A stretch of DNA of 64,000 nucleotides from Sapria himalayana (Eukaryota > Streptophyta > Magnoliopsida > Malpighiales > Rafflesiaceae), in the NCBI GenBank assembly GCA_029783825.1, contig JAREIK010014593.1, positions 1-64,000 of the forward strand. The letters run 5' to 3'. The notes under the pieces are model-generated. The model worked only from the letters and a program-made list of their open reading frames with translations, made no database searches and had not been told where the DNA came from. A program made the translations under genes and the position numbers. Each line of letters opens with the position of its first letter. Positions within the stretch are counted from its first letter, which is position 1. Below are positions 23,926 to 39,406 of this stretch, piece after piece.

Positions 23926-26900
23926 GTAATATATTTTGATTTCTTCTGAATCATTTTAGGTTTTTTTATTATATTTTAATTGATATCTATCTTATTTATA
24001 ATAGATTATTAATTTATTTTTTGATCATTATTAGAATATTTATTAATAAAATTGTTTATATTGAATTTATATGATATATAAATATAATGATTATTATAAC
24101 TAAATATTGAATTCACTTTTGAAAAAAATTTAAAAATTATTATATTTTCTAAGGTTATAACCTTTGGAAATATCATAAAATTTAAAAAATTTACTAAATA
24201 TATAGTAATATATATTGCTTTCTTCTAAATCATTTTTATATAGTAATATATTTTTCATCTAAATATTATTATTTAGTAATATATTTTTATTTGATTTTGA
24301 ATCATTTTGTGTTATGTAATTATATTTTAATTAATATTTATATTATTAATAATTGTTTATTAATTTAATTTTTCGTCATTATTATAATATCTATCATTAA
24401 AATTATTTATATTGAATTTATATGATATATAATTAGTAAGATTAATATAATTATACATAATATTCACATTTCAAAAAAATTTAAAAATTATTTTATTTTT
24501 AAAGGTTACAATTTTTGAAAATCAGAAAAAATCAAAAAAACAATTTTTTTTTATTTTTATTATATAAATAAAACGTATAAACCACTAAATGCCTAAAAAC
24601 ATAAATTGATAAACTGATAAACGACAAAATCCCTATATAATCAAACCATTAAACCGGTATACCACATATAATAAATCATAAATCTCATTTTAATTTGTAT
24701 TCATTATAATTTTAAATATTCATTTTAATTATTTATTAGTTTATTTTTTATAGAAATATTAATTACAAAATAAATAATTAGTTAGACAAATATAATTTAA
24801 ATAATTTATTTTTAATCAAAAAAAAAGCTTATAAAAAGAAGTAAAAATTTAAAAATAAAAAAGTATTATTTAGTATTATATTTTACTTTGATTTTGAATC
24901 ATTATATATAGGTCTTGCAATTATATTTTAATTGCTATCAATCTTATAAATAAAAGTTTATTAATATATTATTTGATCATTTTTATAATATCTGACAATA
25001 AAATTACTTATATTCAATTTAAATGTCTTATAATTATTAAGATTATTATAACTAAATATTATATTTACATTTGAAAAAAATTTAAAAATTATTATATTTT
25101 CAAAGGTTATAAACTTCAAAAATGATAAAAAATCACAAAAAATAATTTTTTTATTATTTTATAATTTAAATAAAACTTATAAACCACTAAATGCCTAAAC
25201 ATTTAAATCTCTAGACTCCTAAACACTAAAATTCCCTAAATACTTAAACCATTAAACATATATAACCTAAATAATAAATAATAAATCTCATATTTATTTG
25301 TATTCATTCTAATTTTAAATATTCATTTTAATTATTTTTTAGTTTATTTTTATAGAAATATTAATTACAAATTAAATAATGAGTGAGACATAAATAATTT
25401 AAATAAATTATTTTTTATGAAAAAAAATAACCTTATAAAAATAAACAAATTTCAAAAATTTAAAATTTTATTTTGTAATATAATTTACTTTGATTTTGAA
25501 TTATTTTGTTTTCTGCAAATATATTTTAATTAATATCTATCTTATCAATCATAGTTTATTATTTTATTTTTTGATCATTATATTAATATATATTAATAAA
25601 TTTTTTTATATTGAATTTACTACAAATATAATTTTTAAGATTATTATAACTAAGTATTGTATTCATATTTTCTAACTATTAAAAAATTATTATATTTTTA
25701 AAGGTTATAACATTTGAAAATCATGAAAATTCATAAAAATAAATTTTTTGTTATTTCATTGATTAAATAAAACCTATAAACACCTAAATTTGCAAACATA
25801 TAAATCAATAAACTCATTAACCCCAAAACCACAAAAACATAAACAATTAAATAGTTATACCCTAAATAATAAATAATAAATCTCTTTTTTATTTATATTC
25901 ATTATAATTTTAATTATACATTTTAATTATTTATTAGTTTATTTTTATAGAAATATAAATTAAAAAATAAATTATTAGTGAGACAATTATAATTTAAATA
26001 TTTTATTTTTCATTAAAAATATATTGGCTTATAAATGAATACAAAAATTTAAAATTTTGAATTTAGTATTTCTTAAAATATTTCACTTTGATTAACGAAT
26101 CATTTTAGGTTTTGAAAATATATTTTAAACAATATTTATCTTATTAATAATTGTTTGTTACTTTTATATGATCATTATTATAATATATATCAATAAAATA
26201 GTTTATATTCAATTTATATGATATATAATTATTATGATTATTATAACTTCATATTATATTCACTTTTCAAAAAAAAATTATAAATTAATATATTTTAAAA
26301 GGTTATAACTTTCAAAAATGCGAAAAAATTACAAAAATAAATTTTTTGTTATTTTATTTTTTATATAAAACCTATAAACCACTAAATGACTAAATTCTAA
26401 AATGACAACTTCTAAACCCCGAAGCCCATAAATACTTATGACATTAAATTAGTATAATCCAAATAAAAAACCTTAAATCTAATTTTTATTAGTATTCATT
26501 ATAATTTTAAATATTCATTTTAATTATTTATCAATTTATTTTTATAGAAATATTAATTACAATATATATTATTAGTGCGACATATATAGTTTTAATTATT
26601 TATTTTTCATTAAAAAATGCTCATAAATAAAGGCAAAATTTTAAAAATTAATTATTATTATTTAGTAATGTATCTTATTTTGATTTTGAATCATTTTAGA
26701 ATTTACAATTATATTTTAATTTATATCATTCTTATAAATACTAGTTTATTATTTTATTTATTGATCATTATTATAATATCTATCAATAAAATTATTTATA
26801 TTGAGTTTGCATTATATATAATTATTAAGATTATTATAACTAAATAATATAATCACATTTAGAAAAATTAAAAATTATTATATTTTTAAAGGTTATACCT

Positions 26901-29632
26901 TCAAAAATTAAAAAAAATCAAAAAATTAAATTTTTTGTTTTTTCATTCTTAAAAAAAACTATAAATCACTAAAGGTCTAAAAAATTAAATCACTAAACTC
27001 CTAAACCACAAAACACCTATATACTTAAACCATTAAATCGGTATATCATGAATAATAAATAATAAATCTCAATTTTATTTGTATTCATTTTAATTTTAAA
27101 TATTCATTTTAATTTTTTATTAGATTATTATTATAGAATTATAAATTACAAAATAAATTATGAGTAATACAAATATAATTTAAATAATTTATTTTTAATA
27201 ACAAAAATATAAACTTATAAAAAAAGCAAAACATTAAAAAAAATTATTATTTAGTAATATATTTTACTTTGATTTGAATAAATTTAGATTTTGCAAATAC
27301 TTTTTAAATAATATCTATTTTATTAATAATAGTTTATTAATTTATTTTTTGATCATTATTATAATATCTAGCAATGTAATTATTTTTATTGAATTTAAAT
27401 AAGTTATATTTATGAAGATTATTATAAATTAATATTATATTTACATTTGAAAAAAAATTAAAAATTATTATATTTTCAAAGGATATAACCTTCAAATATT
27501 AGAAAAAATAAAAAAAATAAATTTTATGTTAATTATAATTTAAATATTTATAATTTATAATTTAAACTCGTAAACCTTAATTATAATTTAAAAAATTTAT
27601 TAAAATATTAATTACAAAATAAATTATGAGTGATACAAATTTAATTTAAATAATTTATTTTTCATCAAAAAAAAAATAAGCTTATAAAAAGAAGCAAAAA
27701 CTAAAAAATAAAAATTATTATTTGGTAATAAATTTTACTTTGATTTTGAATAATTTTAGGTTTTGCAATTATATTTTAATTTATATCTAGCATATTAATA
27801 ATAACATATTAATTTATGTTTTGATAATTGATTTAATATCTATCTATAAAATTCTTTATATTTTGTTTAGATTATATATAATTATAATGATTTTTATTAC
27901 AAAATATTTTATTCACATTTTTAAAAAATTTAAAATTATTATATTTTCAAAGGTTATAACCTTTGAAAATGTTAGAAAATATCAAAAATAAATTTTTTGT
28001 TATTTCAATGTTTAAATAAATCCTATAAACCACTAAATCCCTAAACACTTAAATCAATAACTCCTAAATATATAAAACCCTAAAAAGATAATGCTTTTAT
28101 ACTAGTATACCCTAAATAATAAATAATAAATCTCATTTTTTTCATTATAATTAAAAATATTCATTTTAATTATTTATATGTTTTTTTATATAAATATTAA
28201 TTAAAAAATAAATTATGAGTTAGACAAATATAATTTATATAAATTAATTTTCATCAAAAAAATATGGAAAAACTTTTTAAAAGAAAAAAAAATTTAAAAA
28301 AGACAAATTATTATATAGTAATATATATTGATTTCTTTTTAATCATTTTAGGTTTTTTAATTATATTTTAATTGATATCTATCTTATTAATAATAGATTA
28401 TTAATTTATTTTTTGATCATTTTTAGAATATTTATCAATAATAGTTTTTATAATGAATTTACATGTTATATAATTATAAAGATTGTTATAACTAAATATT
28501 ATATTTACATTTGAAAATAATTTAAAAATTATTTTATTTTTAAACGTTATCATCTTTGAAAATGAGATAAAATAACAAAAATAATTTTTTTTTATTTTAT
28601 TATTTATATAAAACCTATAAACTACTAAATGCCTAAACGCTTAAATCATTAAATTCCTAAACCCCAAAACCAAAAAACCCTTAAATACTTAAACATTTAA
28701 ACCATCTTTAAAGGTTTAAGTATTTATAAATAATATATAAATATCTATCAATAAATAATAGCTTATTAATTTATATTTTGATCATTATTATATTTATATT
28801 TATATTTAGTTTATTAATATCTATCAATAAAATTGTTTATTTTTAATTTACATGATAAATAATTATTAAGTTTATTATAACTAACTATTATATTCACATT
28901 TGAAAAAAATTTAAAAATTATTATATTTATAAAGGTTATAACCTTCAAAATTGATAAAAAATTTGAAAAATATTTTTTTTATTTCATTATTTAAATAAAA
29001 CATATAAACTACTAAATGCCTAAACACTTAAATCACTAAACTTCTAAACTTCTAAATACTTAAACCATTAAACTAGTATACCCTAAATAATTAATCATAA
29101 ATCTCATTTTTATTTGTTTTCATTATAATTTTAATATTCATTTTAATTATTTATTAGTTTATTTTTATAGAAATATTAATTGCAAAATAAAATTATGAAT
29201 GAGATAAATATAATTTAAATAATTAATCTTCATCAAATAAATTTATAAGCTTATAAAAAGAATCAAAAATTTAAAAATAAAAAATTATTATTTAGTAATA
29301 TATTTTACTTTGATTTTGAATCATTTTAGGTTTTGCAAATATATTTTAATTAATATCTATCTTATTAATAATAATTTATTAATCTATTTTATGATCAGTA
29401 TTATAATATTGATCTATAAAATTAAATATATTGAATTTACATGATATTTAATTTTTATGATTATTATAATTAAATATTGTATTAACATTTGAAAAAAAAA
29501 TAAAAATTATAATATTTTCAATGGTTATAACCTTGAAAATAAGAAAAAATCATAAAAATAATTTTTTTGTTATTTAATTATGTAAATAAAACCTATTAAC
29601 CTAAATACTTAAATTACTAAACTCCTAAACCC
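23920..29632 (-). repeat. AT-rich satellite array, - orientation, first block
   Basis: The same satellite reading on the - strand. CCTAAA-type words replace TTTAGG, and landmarks lie near 24137, 24490, 25090, 25690, 26290, 26880, 27470, 27940, 28540, 28918 and 29505. Many dyads here have one damaged half (GGTTATAACCTTCAAAAAT), so symmetry is lost in part of this block. The small open frames (25490-25675, 26617-26847) are not genes. Confidence 0.94.
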
Positions 29633-32107
29633 TGATATTGCTACACCACACACACATAGCGACGGACCACAGTACGCACGTGCACATATTCTTGTCCATT
29701 TTGGTGTAGCATTAGGAGGGGACTGCAAGTCCTGGAAGCAGCCAGAAGAATGGGCCACCAGCTTGTAGAGGGTCCCACTAGCAAGCCGGTATTATAACAT
29801 TCAGACAACTGTTGAGACCGAGCAAAGTGGTCGAAAGTAATCCCAGGAGTAGCTAGGAGTGGGTCCCACTAGCCCTATCAGGCAGCATAGTGGTCCACCC
29901 AACCATCACCCAACAGGTGTAGCGGGTAATCAATGAGTAATTGGAGAGCCAGAAAAATCCGAAGCATCACCAAGTAGGGCCAGTAAGCAATGGAGTCCAA
30001 ACCAGCCACACGGGAGCGAAAGATTAAAACTTGTAGATAATGTTTGTAGTCTTATTTGTATTTTGGACGTTGTATGAACCATGTACATGTACAGACGGAT
30101 CATGACATACTCACACACACAATCTTGTCTGTTCTCTATGCAGCATGCAATGAGGGCAACTGGACCTATGAGTATCTCTAAGTGGGGCCCACTAATGCAT
30201 TTTGTAAATACACATTAGGCGATGCTACACTCCCGGGAGCAGAATACCCATCTTTATAGCATTTTTTAATTTTACTTGTATTCTAGCTTGGTTATATGCG
30301 TAGATAATTAGACTTTTAGATGATCCTCATCACACATGCACACCGATGCATGCATATTTTTTTATATTTTTTCGGTGCAACATACAGCCACTTCTTGGAG
30401 CTCGAGGAGGAAGCATTCTAACCCAAGAGATACTCTTTTGAGGATCATTGGAGGAAAAGAATGTGGAATTCAGAGGTGAGAATGAATTGAAAAAGTGTCG
30501 TAGATATGGACTTGTGGATTTATGGGTATTCAGTTTTACATGTATTCAATTATATAGCAATGACATAGGCAAATGATTGATGCTGCATGTCACACACATG
30601 CACAATCTTATATTTGCATAGTTTTAATATGGTGCATCATTCAGGTTCCTCCAAAAGGCTTGAACAAATCCGAATGGAACGGACGCAATGTGCATAATGA
30701 CTCAATGCATGGAAAGGACGCAGTGCACAGTCCGGGAATGCCAGGTGATTTAGTTGTATTCGTACGCTTGGAATTATTAGGCATTATGTTTTTTTATGTA
30801 TTTTATGCATATAATCATTAAGGTGAAAAGAATTTGGTGGGCTGGCCTAAATTAGTCAGCTTTTTAGTCTCTTGTAAGTTGTGTGCCTAAATGATAAATA
30901 TAGTGTATATTTTCCAAAAAAAAAACCATAAACCCTAAACTTTAAATCCTAAACCTTAAACCATAAACTATAACCCTAATCCATAAACCCTAAATCCTAA
31001 ATCTCATGTTTTGCACTTTTATAATCAAATGACTAAGTGTTAAATTTAAATTGAAATTCACAACTTTTAGGAATGTCACAGATTTATCTTTTTGTATATG
31101 TAACGCATAGTCATGACTCAAGGGGTGAGTTATAGATTCGGTCACTTTCTTGCTTTAGATTATTATAGCATTAGCAATGGTCATGATTGTATATTTTGTG
31201 TCTAGAACACAAAATCATACCGATGAGAATATGCCATAACTTGTGTCTCTCTCTTGAACATATTGTTATGACACTAAGAATGATCGTGAATACATATTTA
31301 ATCACTATAATACTGGGTCACAGTATTGGATATGCCCATAGCTTGTGCATTTTATCTTTAAATTGCAAAGTCATTGCACTAGGAATGATTCTAACTTTGG
31401 GCATTCCTCAAGAGCAAAAGTCATGACCCTAGAAATAGTTAAAGCTCGAGTACTACTCTTTATAACTTTCTATAGCTAAAATTCTTGGGATTGGAAATAT
31501 CATTATGGCTTTTTCCTTTGATTTGTGACCTCAAGTGTCAATATTCAAGACTAATATTTTGAGCAAAGATTAAAACCTTTTATACATTTGAATATGATTC
31601 ATTTACACCCTTTTGGGTATTATGAGCTTGTATACAAAACTCATTTAATATAAAAAGAAAGAAATGATACATTTCATATCCATGAGGTTATAAAAAAAGG
31701 GCTTAGACATGCCAATAAAATAAATTTTTTGATTCTTGATTGAAAGAGAGCCCATACTTCTTGCCCTACTCAAACTGCCCTAGGCTAGTTTGTTCTAATA
31801 GGCTACAAGGAGGTTATTTTTTTATTGGTGAACTATTTTTTAAAAAAATTGCTTTGAGTGTGTGCAATAAAAATATTTTAGAAAAAATTACAATAATCAA
31901 TATAAATAGCATCCTCAACAACTAGCTATTTCAACACATAGGGGTACAACTTTGGTTTGGTCTATTAGCGTACATGAGTCAAATTACCTTTGATAGCCCA
32001 GTGATTCAACATCAAATATGATGAGACATAATAGAGATAAAGTAAAAGCTCCTATTATTTTGGTTAGAGCATTAGCAATCATTCTAGAGTTGAGATAGGA
32101 ACAAAAT
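29633..32107 (-). repeat. 2.47-kb passenger unit, inverted copy
   Basis: Reverse complement of 18421-20890. Matching landmarks include the CAATATCAGGG end, the TGCTCCCGGGAGTGTAGCAT box, the telomere-like tract and the opposite end with TCAACTCTAGAATGATTGCT. Differences are scattered, several of them at CpG (ACGCGTACAACC against ACGCATATAACC). The junctions with satellite are the same as for the + copy, so the passenger was copied together with its flanks. Confidence 0.87.
30924..31003 (-). repeat. Degenerate plant-telomere-like tract in the inverted passenger
   Basis: CCCTAAA-type heptamers (ATAAACCCTAAAC, AATCCTAAACC and similar) on the + strand, the mirror of 19523-19602. Confidence 0.8.
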
Positions 32108-35100
32108 AAATTATTTTAATTATTCAGTATAATTTTAATTTTTATTTTAATTATTTATCAGTTTATTTTTATAAAAATAATAATTACAAAATAAATTATA
32201 AGTGAGATAGATCTAATTTAAATTAAACCGGTATATCCTAAATAATAAAGAATAAATCTTATTTTTTTTATTTTAATTTTAAATATTCAAATTTAATTAT
32301 TTAATTGTTTATTTTTATATAAATATTAATTACAAAATAAATTATGAGTTACACAAATATAATTTTTATAAATTATTTTTCATCAAAATAATATAGATAA
32401 ACTTTTTAAAAGAAAAAAGAAATTTCACAACAAAATATTATTATATAGTAATATATTTTGCTTTGCTTCTAAATCATTTTAAGTTTTATAATTATATTAT
32501 CAATAATATCTATCTTATTAATAATAGATTATTAATTTATTTTTTGACCATTATTAGAATATTTATCAATAAAATAGTTTATATTGAATTTTTATGATAT
32601 ATAAATATAATGATTATTATAACTAAATATTTAATTCACTTTTGAAAAATATTTAAAAATTATTATATTTTCTAAGGTTATAACCTTTGAAAATATCAAA
32701 AAATAATAAAAATAAATTTTTTATTTTTAAATTTTTAAATAAAACCTATAAACTTCTATATGCATACGCAGTTAAATAAGTAAACTCCTAGACCCCGTAA
32801 TGCCTAAATATAGTAACCATTAAACCGATATATAATACATAATAAATAATAAATCTAATTTTTATTTCTATTTATTATGTTTTTAAATATTCATTTTATT
32901 ATTTATTAGTATATCTTTATAGAAATATTTATTACAAAATAAATTATGAGTGCAACAAATATAATTTAAATAATTTATTTTTAATGAAATAATATATATA
33001 CGCATATAAACGAAGTAAAAATATAAAATTTAAAATTATTATCTAGTAATATATTTTACTTTAATTTTGAATCAAATTGGGTTTTGTAAAGATTTTTTAA
33101 TTAATTTCTATCTTTTTATTAATAGTTTATTAATTTAATTTTTGATCATTATTATAATAAGTATCAATAAAATTGTTTATATTGATTTTATATGATATAT
33201 AATTATTAATATTATTATAACTAATATATTATATTTATATTAAAAAATATTTTAAATATTATTATATTTTCAAAGGTTATAACCTATGAAAATGAGAAAA
33301 AATTATAATTTTTATTTATTTTATTGTTTAAATAAAACCTATAAACCACTAAATGCCTAAAAACATAAATTGCTAAATATTCAAATGACAAAACATCTAA
33401 ATACTTAAACCATTAAACTGGTATACATTAATTATAAATCATAAATCTCATTTTAATTTTTATTTAGTATAATTTAAAATATTTATTTTAATTAATTATC
33501 AGTTTATTTTTATAGAAATATTAATTACAAAATAAATTATTAGTGAGACAGATATAATTAAAATTGAACTGGTGTACCCTAAATAATAATTAATAAATCT
33601 CATTTTTTTCATTATAATTTTAAATATTCATTTTAATTATTTATTTGTTTATTTTTATATAAATATTAATTTCAATATAAATTATGAGTTAGAAAAAATA
33701 ATTTATATAAATTATTTTTAATCAAAAAATATAGATAAACTTTTTAAAATAAAAAAAATTCAAAACAAAAAAGTTATTATATTGTAATATATTCTACTTT
33801 GCTTCTGAATTATTTTAGGTTTTGTAATTATATTTTAATTGATATCTATCTTATTAATAATAGATTATTAATTTATTTTTTGATCATTATTAAATTATTT
33901 ATTAATAAAATTTGTTATATTGAATTTATATGATATATAAATATAATGATTATTATAACTAAATATTGTATTCACTTTTGAAAAAAATTTAAAATTTATT
34001 ATATTTTCAAAGGTTAATAACCTTAATAAATTAGAAAAAATAATAAAAATAATTTTTTTGCTATTTATTTTTTAAATAAAACCTATAGATCATTAAATGC
34101 TTACTTACTTAAATCAGTAAGCTCATAAATTTCGAAACCCCTAAATACATAAACCTTTTAACAACTATATACTACTTAATAAATAATAAATCTCATTTTT
34201 ATTTCTATTTATTATAATTTTAAATATTAATTTTAATTATTTATAGTTTAATTTTTTTAGAAAAATTAATTACAAAATAAAAATTGAGTGAGATATATAT
34301 TATTTAAATACTTTATTTTAATAAAAAAAATATAAGCTTATAAAAAGAAGGAAAATTTTAAAAAGTAAATAATATTATTTAGTGATGCATTTTTATTTGA
34401 TTTTAAATCATTTGTGTTATGTAAATATATTTTAATTAATATTAATATTATTAATAATAGTTTATTAATTTAATTTTTGATCATTATTATAATATCTATC
34501 ATTAAAATTATTTATATTGAATTTATATGATATAAATTAGTAAGATTAATATAATTATACATTGTATTCACATTTCAAATAAAATTAAAAATTATTTTAT
34601 TTTCAAAGTTTATAACCTTTGAAAATCAAAAAAAATCTAAAAAACATATTTTTTTTATTTTTTATTATATAAATAAAATGTATAAACCACTAAATGCCTA
34701 AAAACATAAATTGATAAACAAACTAATGACAAAACTAATGACAAAACTGATAAATAAAATGTATAACTTTTAAACCGGTATACCACATATAATAAATCAT
34801 AAATCTCATTTTAATTTGTATTCATTATAATTTTAAATATTCATTTTAATTATTTATTAGTTTATTTTTTATAGAAATATCAATCAAAAAATAAATAATG
34901 AGCGAGAGAAATATAATTTTAATAATTTATTTTTAATCATAAAAAAAATAAACTTATATAAAGAAGTAAAATTTTAAAAACAAAAAATTAATATTTAGTA
35001 ATATATTTTACTTTGATTTTGAATCATTATATATAGGTTTTGCAATTATATTTTAATTGCGATCAATCTTATTAATAATAGTTTATTAATTTATAATTCG

Positions 35101-38100
35101 ATCATTTTTATAATATCGAACAAAAAAATTATTTATATTCAATTAAAATGTCTTATAATTATTAAGTTATTATAACTAAATATAATATTTACATTTGAAA
35201 AAAATTTAAAAATTATTATATTTTGAATGGTTATAACCTTCAAAAATGATAAAAAATCACAAAAATAATTTTTTATTTTTTTATTATTTAAATAAAACTT
35301 AAAAACCACTTAATGCCTAAACATTTAAATCTCTAGACTCCTAAACCCCAAAACCCCCTAAATACTAAAACCATTAAACCTATATAACCTAAATAATAAA
35401 TAATAAATCTCATTTTTATTTGTATTCATTATAATTTTAAATATTCATTTTAATTACTTTTTAGTTTATTTTTATAGAAATATTAATTACAAAATAAATA
35501 ATGTGTGAGACAGATATAATTTAAATAAATTATTTTTTATGAAAAAAAATAAGCTTATAAAAAAACAAAATTTCAAAAATTTAAAATTTTATTTAGTAAT
35601 ATAATTTACTTTGATTTTGAATTATTTTGGGTTCTGCAAATTTATATTTATTAATATCTATCTTATTAATAATAGTTTATTAATTTATTTTTTGATCATT
35701 TTTATAATATATATTAATACATTTTTTTATATTGAATCTACAACTAATATATTTATTAAGATTATTATAACTATGTATTGTATTCATATTTTATAACTAT
35801 TAAAAAATTATTATATTTTTAAAGGTTATAACATTTGAAAATCACGAAAATTCATAAAAATAAATTTTTTGTTATTTCTCTGATTAAATAAAACCTATAA
35901 ACACCTAAATATGTAAATATAAATGAATAAATTGATTAACCCCAAAACCACAAAAAACTTAAACAATTAAATAGTTATACCCTAAATAATAAATCATAAA
36001 TCTCATTTTTATTAGTATATCATTATAATTTTAAATATACATTTTAATTATTTATTAGTTTATTTTTATACAAATATAAATTAAAAATCAATTATTAGTT
36101 AGACTAATATAATTTAAATATTTTATTTTTCATCAAAAAATATATAGGCTTATAAATGGATACAAAAATTTAAAAATTTATAATTAATATTTCGTAAAAT
36201 ATTTTACTTTTTTTTGAATCATTTTAGGTTTTGAAAATATATTTTAAACAATATTTATCTTATTAATAATTGTGAATTACTTTTATATGATCATTATTAT
36301 AATATATATCAATAAAATAGTTTATTGATTATAATAACTTCATAGTATATTCGCTTTTCAAAAAAAATTATAAATAATTATATTTTCAAAGGTTATAACC
36401 TTCAAAAATGAGAAAAAATAACAAAAATAAATTTTTTGTTATTTCATTTTTTATATAAAACCTATAAACCACTAAATGACTAAATTCTAAAATTACTAAA
36501 CTTCTAAACCCCGAAGCCCATAAATACTTAAAACATTAAATTAGTATAGTCCAAATAATAAATCATAAATCTAATTTTTATTAGTATTCAGTATAATTTT
36601 TAATATTCACTTTAATTAATTATCAATTTACTTTTATAGAAATATTAATTAGAAAATAAATTATTAGTGCGATATATATAGTTTAAATAATTTATTTTTC
36701 GCTAAAAAAATTCTTATAATAAAAGGCAAATTTTTAAAAATAAATAATTATTATTTACTAATATAGCTTATTTTGATTTGAATCATTTTAGATTTTACAA
36801 TTATATTTTAATTTATATCATTCTTATAAATACTCGTTTATTAATTTATTTATTGATCATTATTATAATATATATCAATAAAATTATTTATAGTGAGTTT
36901 AAATTATATATAATAATTAAGATTATTATAACTAAATATTATATTCACATTTAAAAAAAAATTAAAATTATTATATTTTCAAAGGTTACAACCTTCACTA
37001 AACTCATAAACCACTAAACACCTAAATACTTAAACTATTAAACTGGTATATCCTAATTAATAAATAATAAATCTCAATTTTATTTGTATTCATTATAATT
37101 TTAAATATTCAATTTAATTATTTATTAGTTTTTTATTATAGAATTATAAATTATAAAATAAATTATGAGTAAGACAAATATAATTTAAATAATTTATTTT
37201 TAATAACAAAAATATAAACTTATAAAAAAAGTAAAACATTAAAAAAATTATTATTTAGTAATATATTTTACTTTGATTTGAATAAATTTAGATTTTTCAA
37301 ATACTTTTAAATAATATCTATTTTATTAATAATAGCTTATTAATTTATTTTTTGATCATTATTATAATATCTAGCAATGTAATAATTTATATTGAATTTA
37401 AATGACTTATATTTATGAAGATTATTATAAAATAAGTATTATCTTTACATTTGAAAAAAATTTAAAAATTATTATATTTTCAAAGGATATAACCTTGAAA
37501 AATTAGAAAAAATAAAAAAAATAAATTTTGTGTTATATCATTGTTAAAATAAAACTTATAAACCACTAAATCCCTTAACTCTTAAATCTCTAAACTCCTT
37601 AACACAAAAGTCCTTTAATACTTAAACTTTTAAACTCGCAAACCTTAATTATAATTTAAATAATTTATTAAAATATTAATTACAAAATAAATTATGAGTG
37701 ATACAAATTTAATTTAAATAATTTATTTTTCATCAAAAAAAATATATAAGCTTATAAAAAGATGCAAAAAGTAAAAACAAAAATTATTATTTAGTAATAA
37801 ATTTTACTTTGATTTTGAATAATTTTAGGTTTTGCAATTTTATTTTAATTTATAACTAGCATATTAATAATAGCATATTAATTTATTTTTTGAAAATTGA
37901 TTTAATATCTATCAATAAAATTTTTTATATTTTGTTTAGATTATATATAATTATAATGATTATTATTACAAAATATTGTATTCACATTTTTAAAAATTTT
38001 TAAAATTATTATATTTTCAAAGGTTATAACATTTGAAAATGTGAGTAAATATCAAATCTAATTTTTTTGTTATTTCATTGTTTAAATAAAACCTATGAAC

Positions 38101-39402
38101 CACTAAATGCCTAAACATTTAAATAAATAACTTCTAAATCTCTAAAACCCTAAAAAGATAATCCTTTTAAACTGGTATACCCTAAATAATAAATAATAAA
38201 TCTCAATATTATTTTTTTCATTATAATTTAAAATATTCATTTTAATTATTTATTCATTTATTTTTAAATAAACATTAATTACAAAATAAATTATGAGTTA
38301 GACAAATATAATTTATATAAATTATTTTTCATTGAAAAATATAGATAAAATTATAAAAAGAATAAAAAATTTAAAAACAAAAATTATTTATATTGAATTT
38401 ACATAATATATAATTATTTAGATTATTATAATCAAATAATACTTTTATATTTTAAAAAAATTTAAAAATTATTAAGTTTTCAAAGGTTATAACATTTGAA
38501 AATAAGAAAAAATATAAAAAATTAATTTTTTGTTATTAGATTTTTTAAATAAAATCTATAAACCACAAAATACCTAAATTCTTAATTAATAAACTCCTAA
38601 ACCCCGAAGCCCATAAATACATAAGCCTTTAAATTAGTATACTCTAAATAATAAATTATAAATCTCATTTTTATTAGTATTCATTATAATTTTAAATATT
38701 CGCTTTAATTATTTATCAGTTTATTTTTATTAAAATATTAATTACAAAATAAATTATTAGTGAGACGGATATAATATAAATAATTTATTTTTCATCAAAA
38801 AAATATAAGATTGTAAAAAGAGGCAAAATTTTTAAAACAAAATATTATTATTTAGTAATTTATTTTAATTTAATTTTGAATAATTTTAGATTTTGCAATT
38901 ATAATTTAATTTATATCATTCTAATTAATAATAGTTTATTAATTTATTGATTGATCATTATTATAATATCTATTAATAAAATTATATATATTGATTTTAC
39001 ATTATATATAATTATCAAGATTATTATAACTAAATATTTTTTAATGAATATCTATCTTATTACTAATAGTATATTAATTAAACTTTTGATAATTATTATA
39101 ATATCTATCAATAAAATTATTTGTATTGAATTTATATGATATATAATTATTAATATTATTATAACTAAATATTATTTCGTATTTCAAAAAATGTTAAATA
39201 TTATTATATTTTCAAAGGTTATGACCTATGAAAATGAGAAAAAATTACAAAATTCTTTTCTATTATTTTATTGTTTAAATAAAACCTATAAACCACTAAA
39301 TACCTAAAAACATAAATCGCTAAACTCCTAAAAGACAAAACCTCTAAATACTTAAATAATTAAACTAGTATACATTAATAATAAATAATAAATTTCATTT
39401 TA
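32108..39402 (-). repeat. AT-rich satellite array, - orientation, second block
   Basis: Reverse-oriented monomers with landmarks near 32663, 33256, 34000, 34600, 35215, 35810, 36380, 36965, 37480, 38015, 38480 and 39205. A fused-monomer junction (reverse complement of TTTAATTTAAATTAGATCTG) is seen near 32210 and 33545, about 1.33 kb apart, the same spacing as in the + blocks. Confidence 0.94.
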
Positions 39403-39406
39403 AGAA
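39396..39406. other. Satellite orientation switch, - to +
   Basis: To the left is a - monomer ending ATTTCATTTTAA. To the right a + monomer enters at AAATTTTTGTTTTTAAAATT, then GCCTCTTTTTATAAGC. It is a second switch that closes the inverted domain begun at about 23920. Confidence 0.85.

Noticed and set aside
18421..32107. The inverted passengers as terminal repeats of one giant transposon
   Set aside because: The sequence between them is the same satellite as outside, orientation switches off-centre, and there is no target-site duplication at the outer ends.
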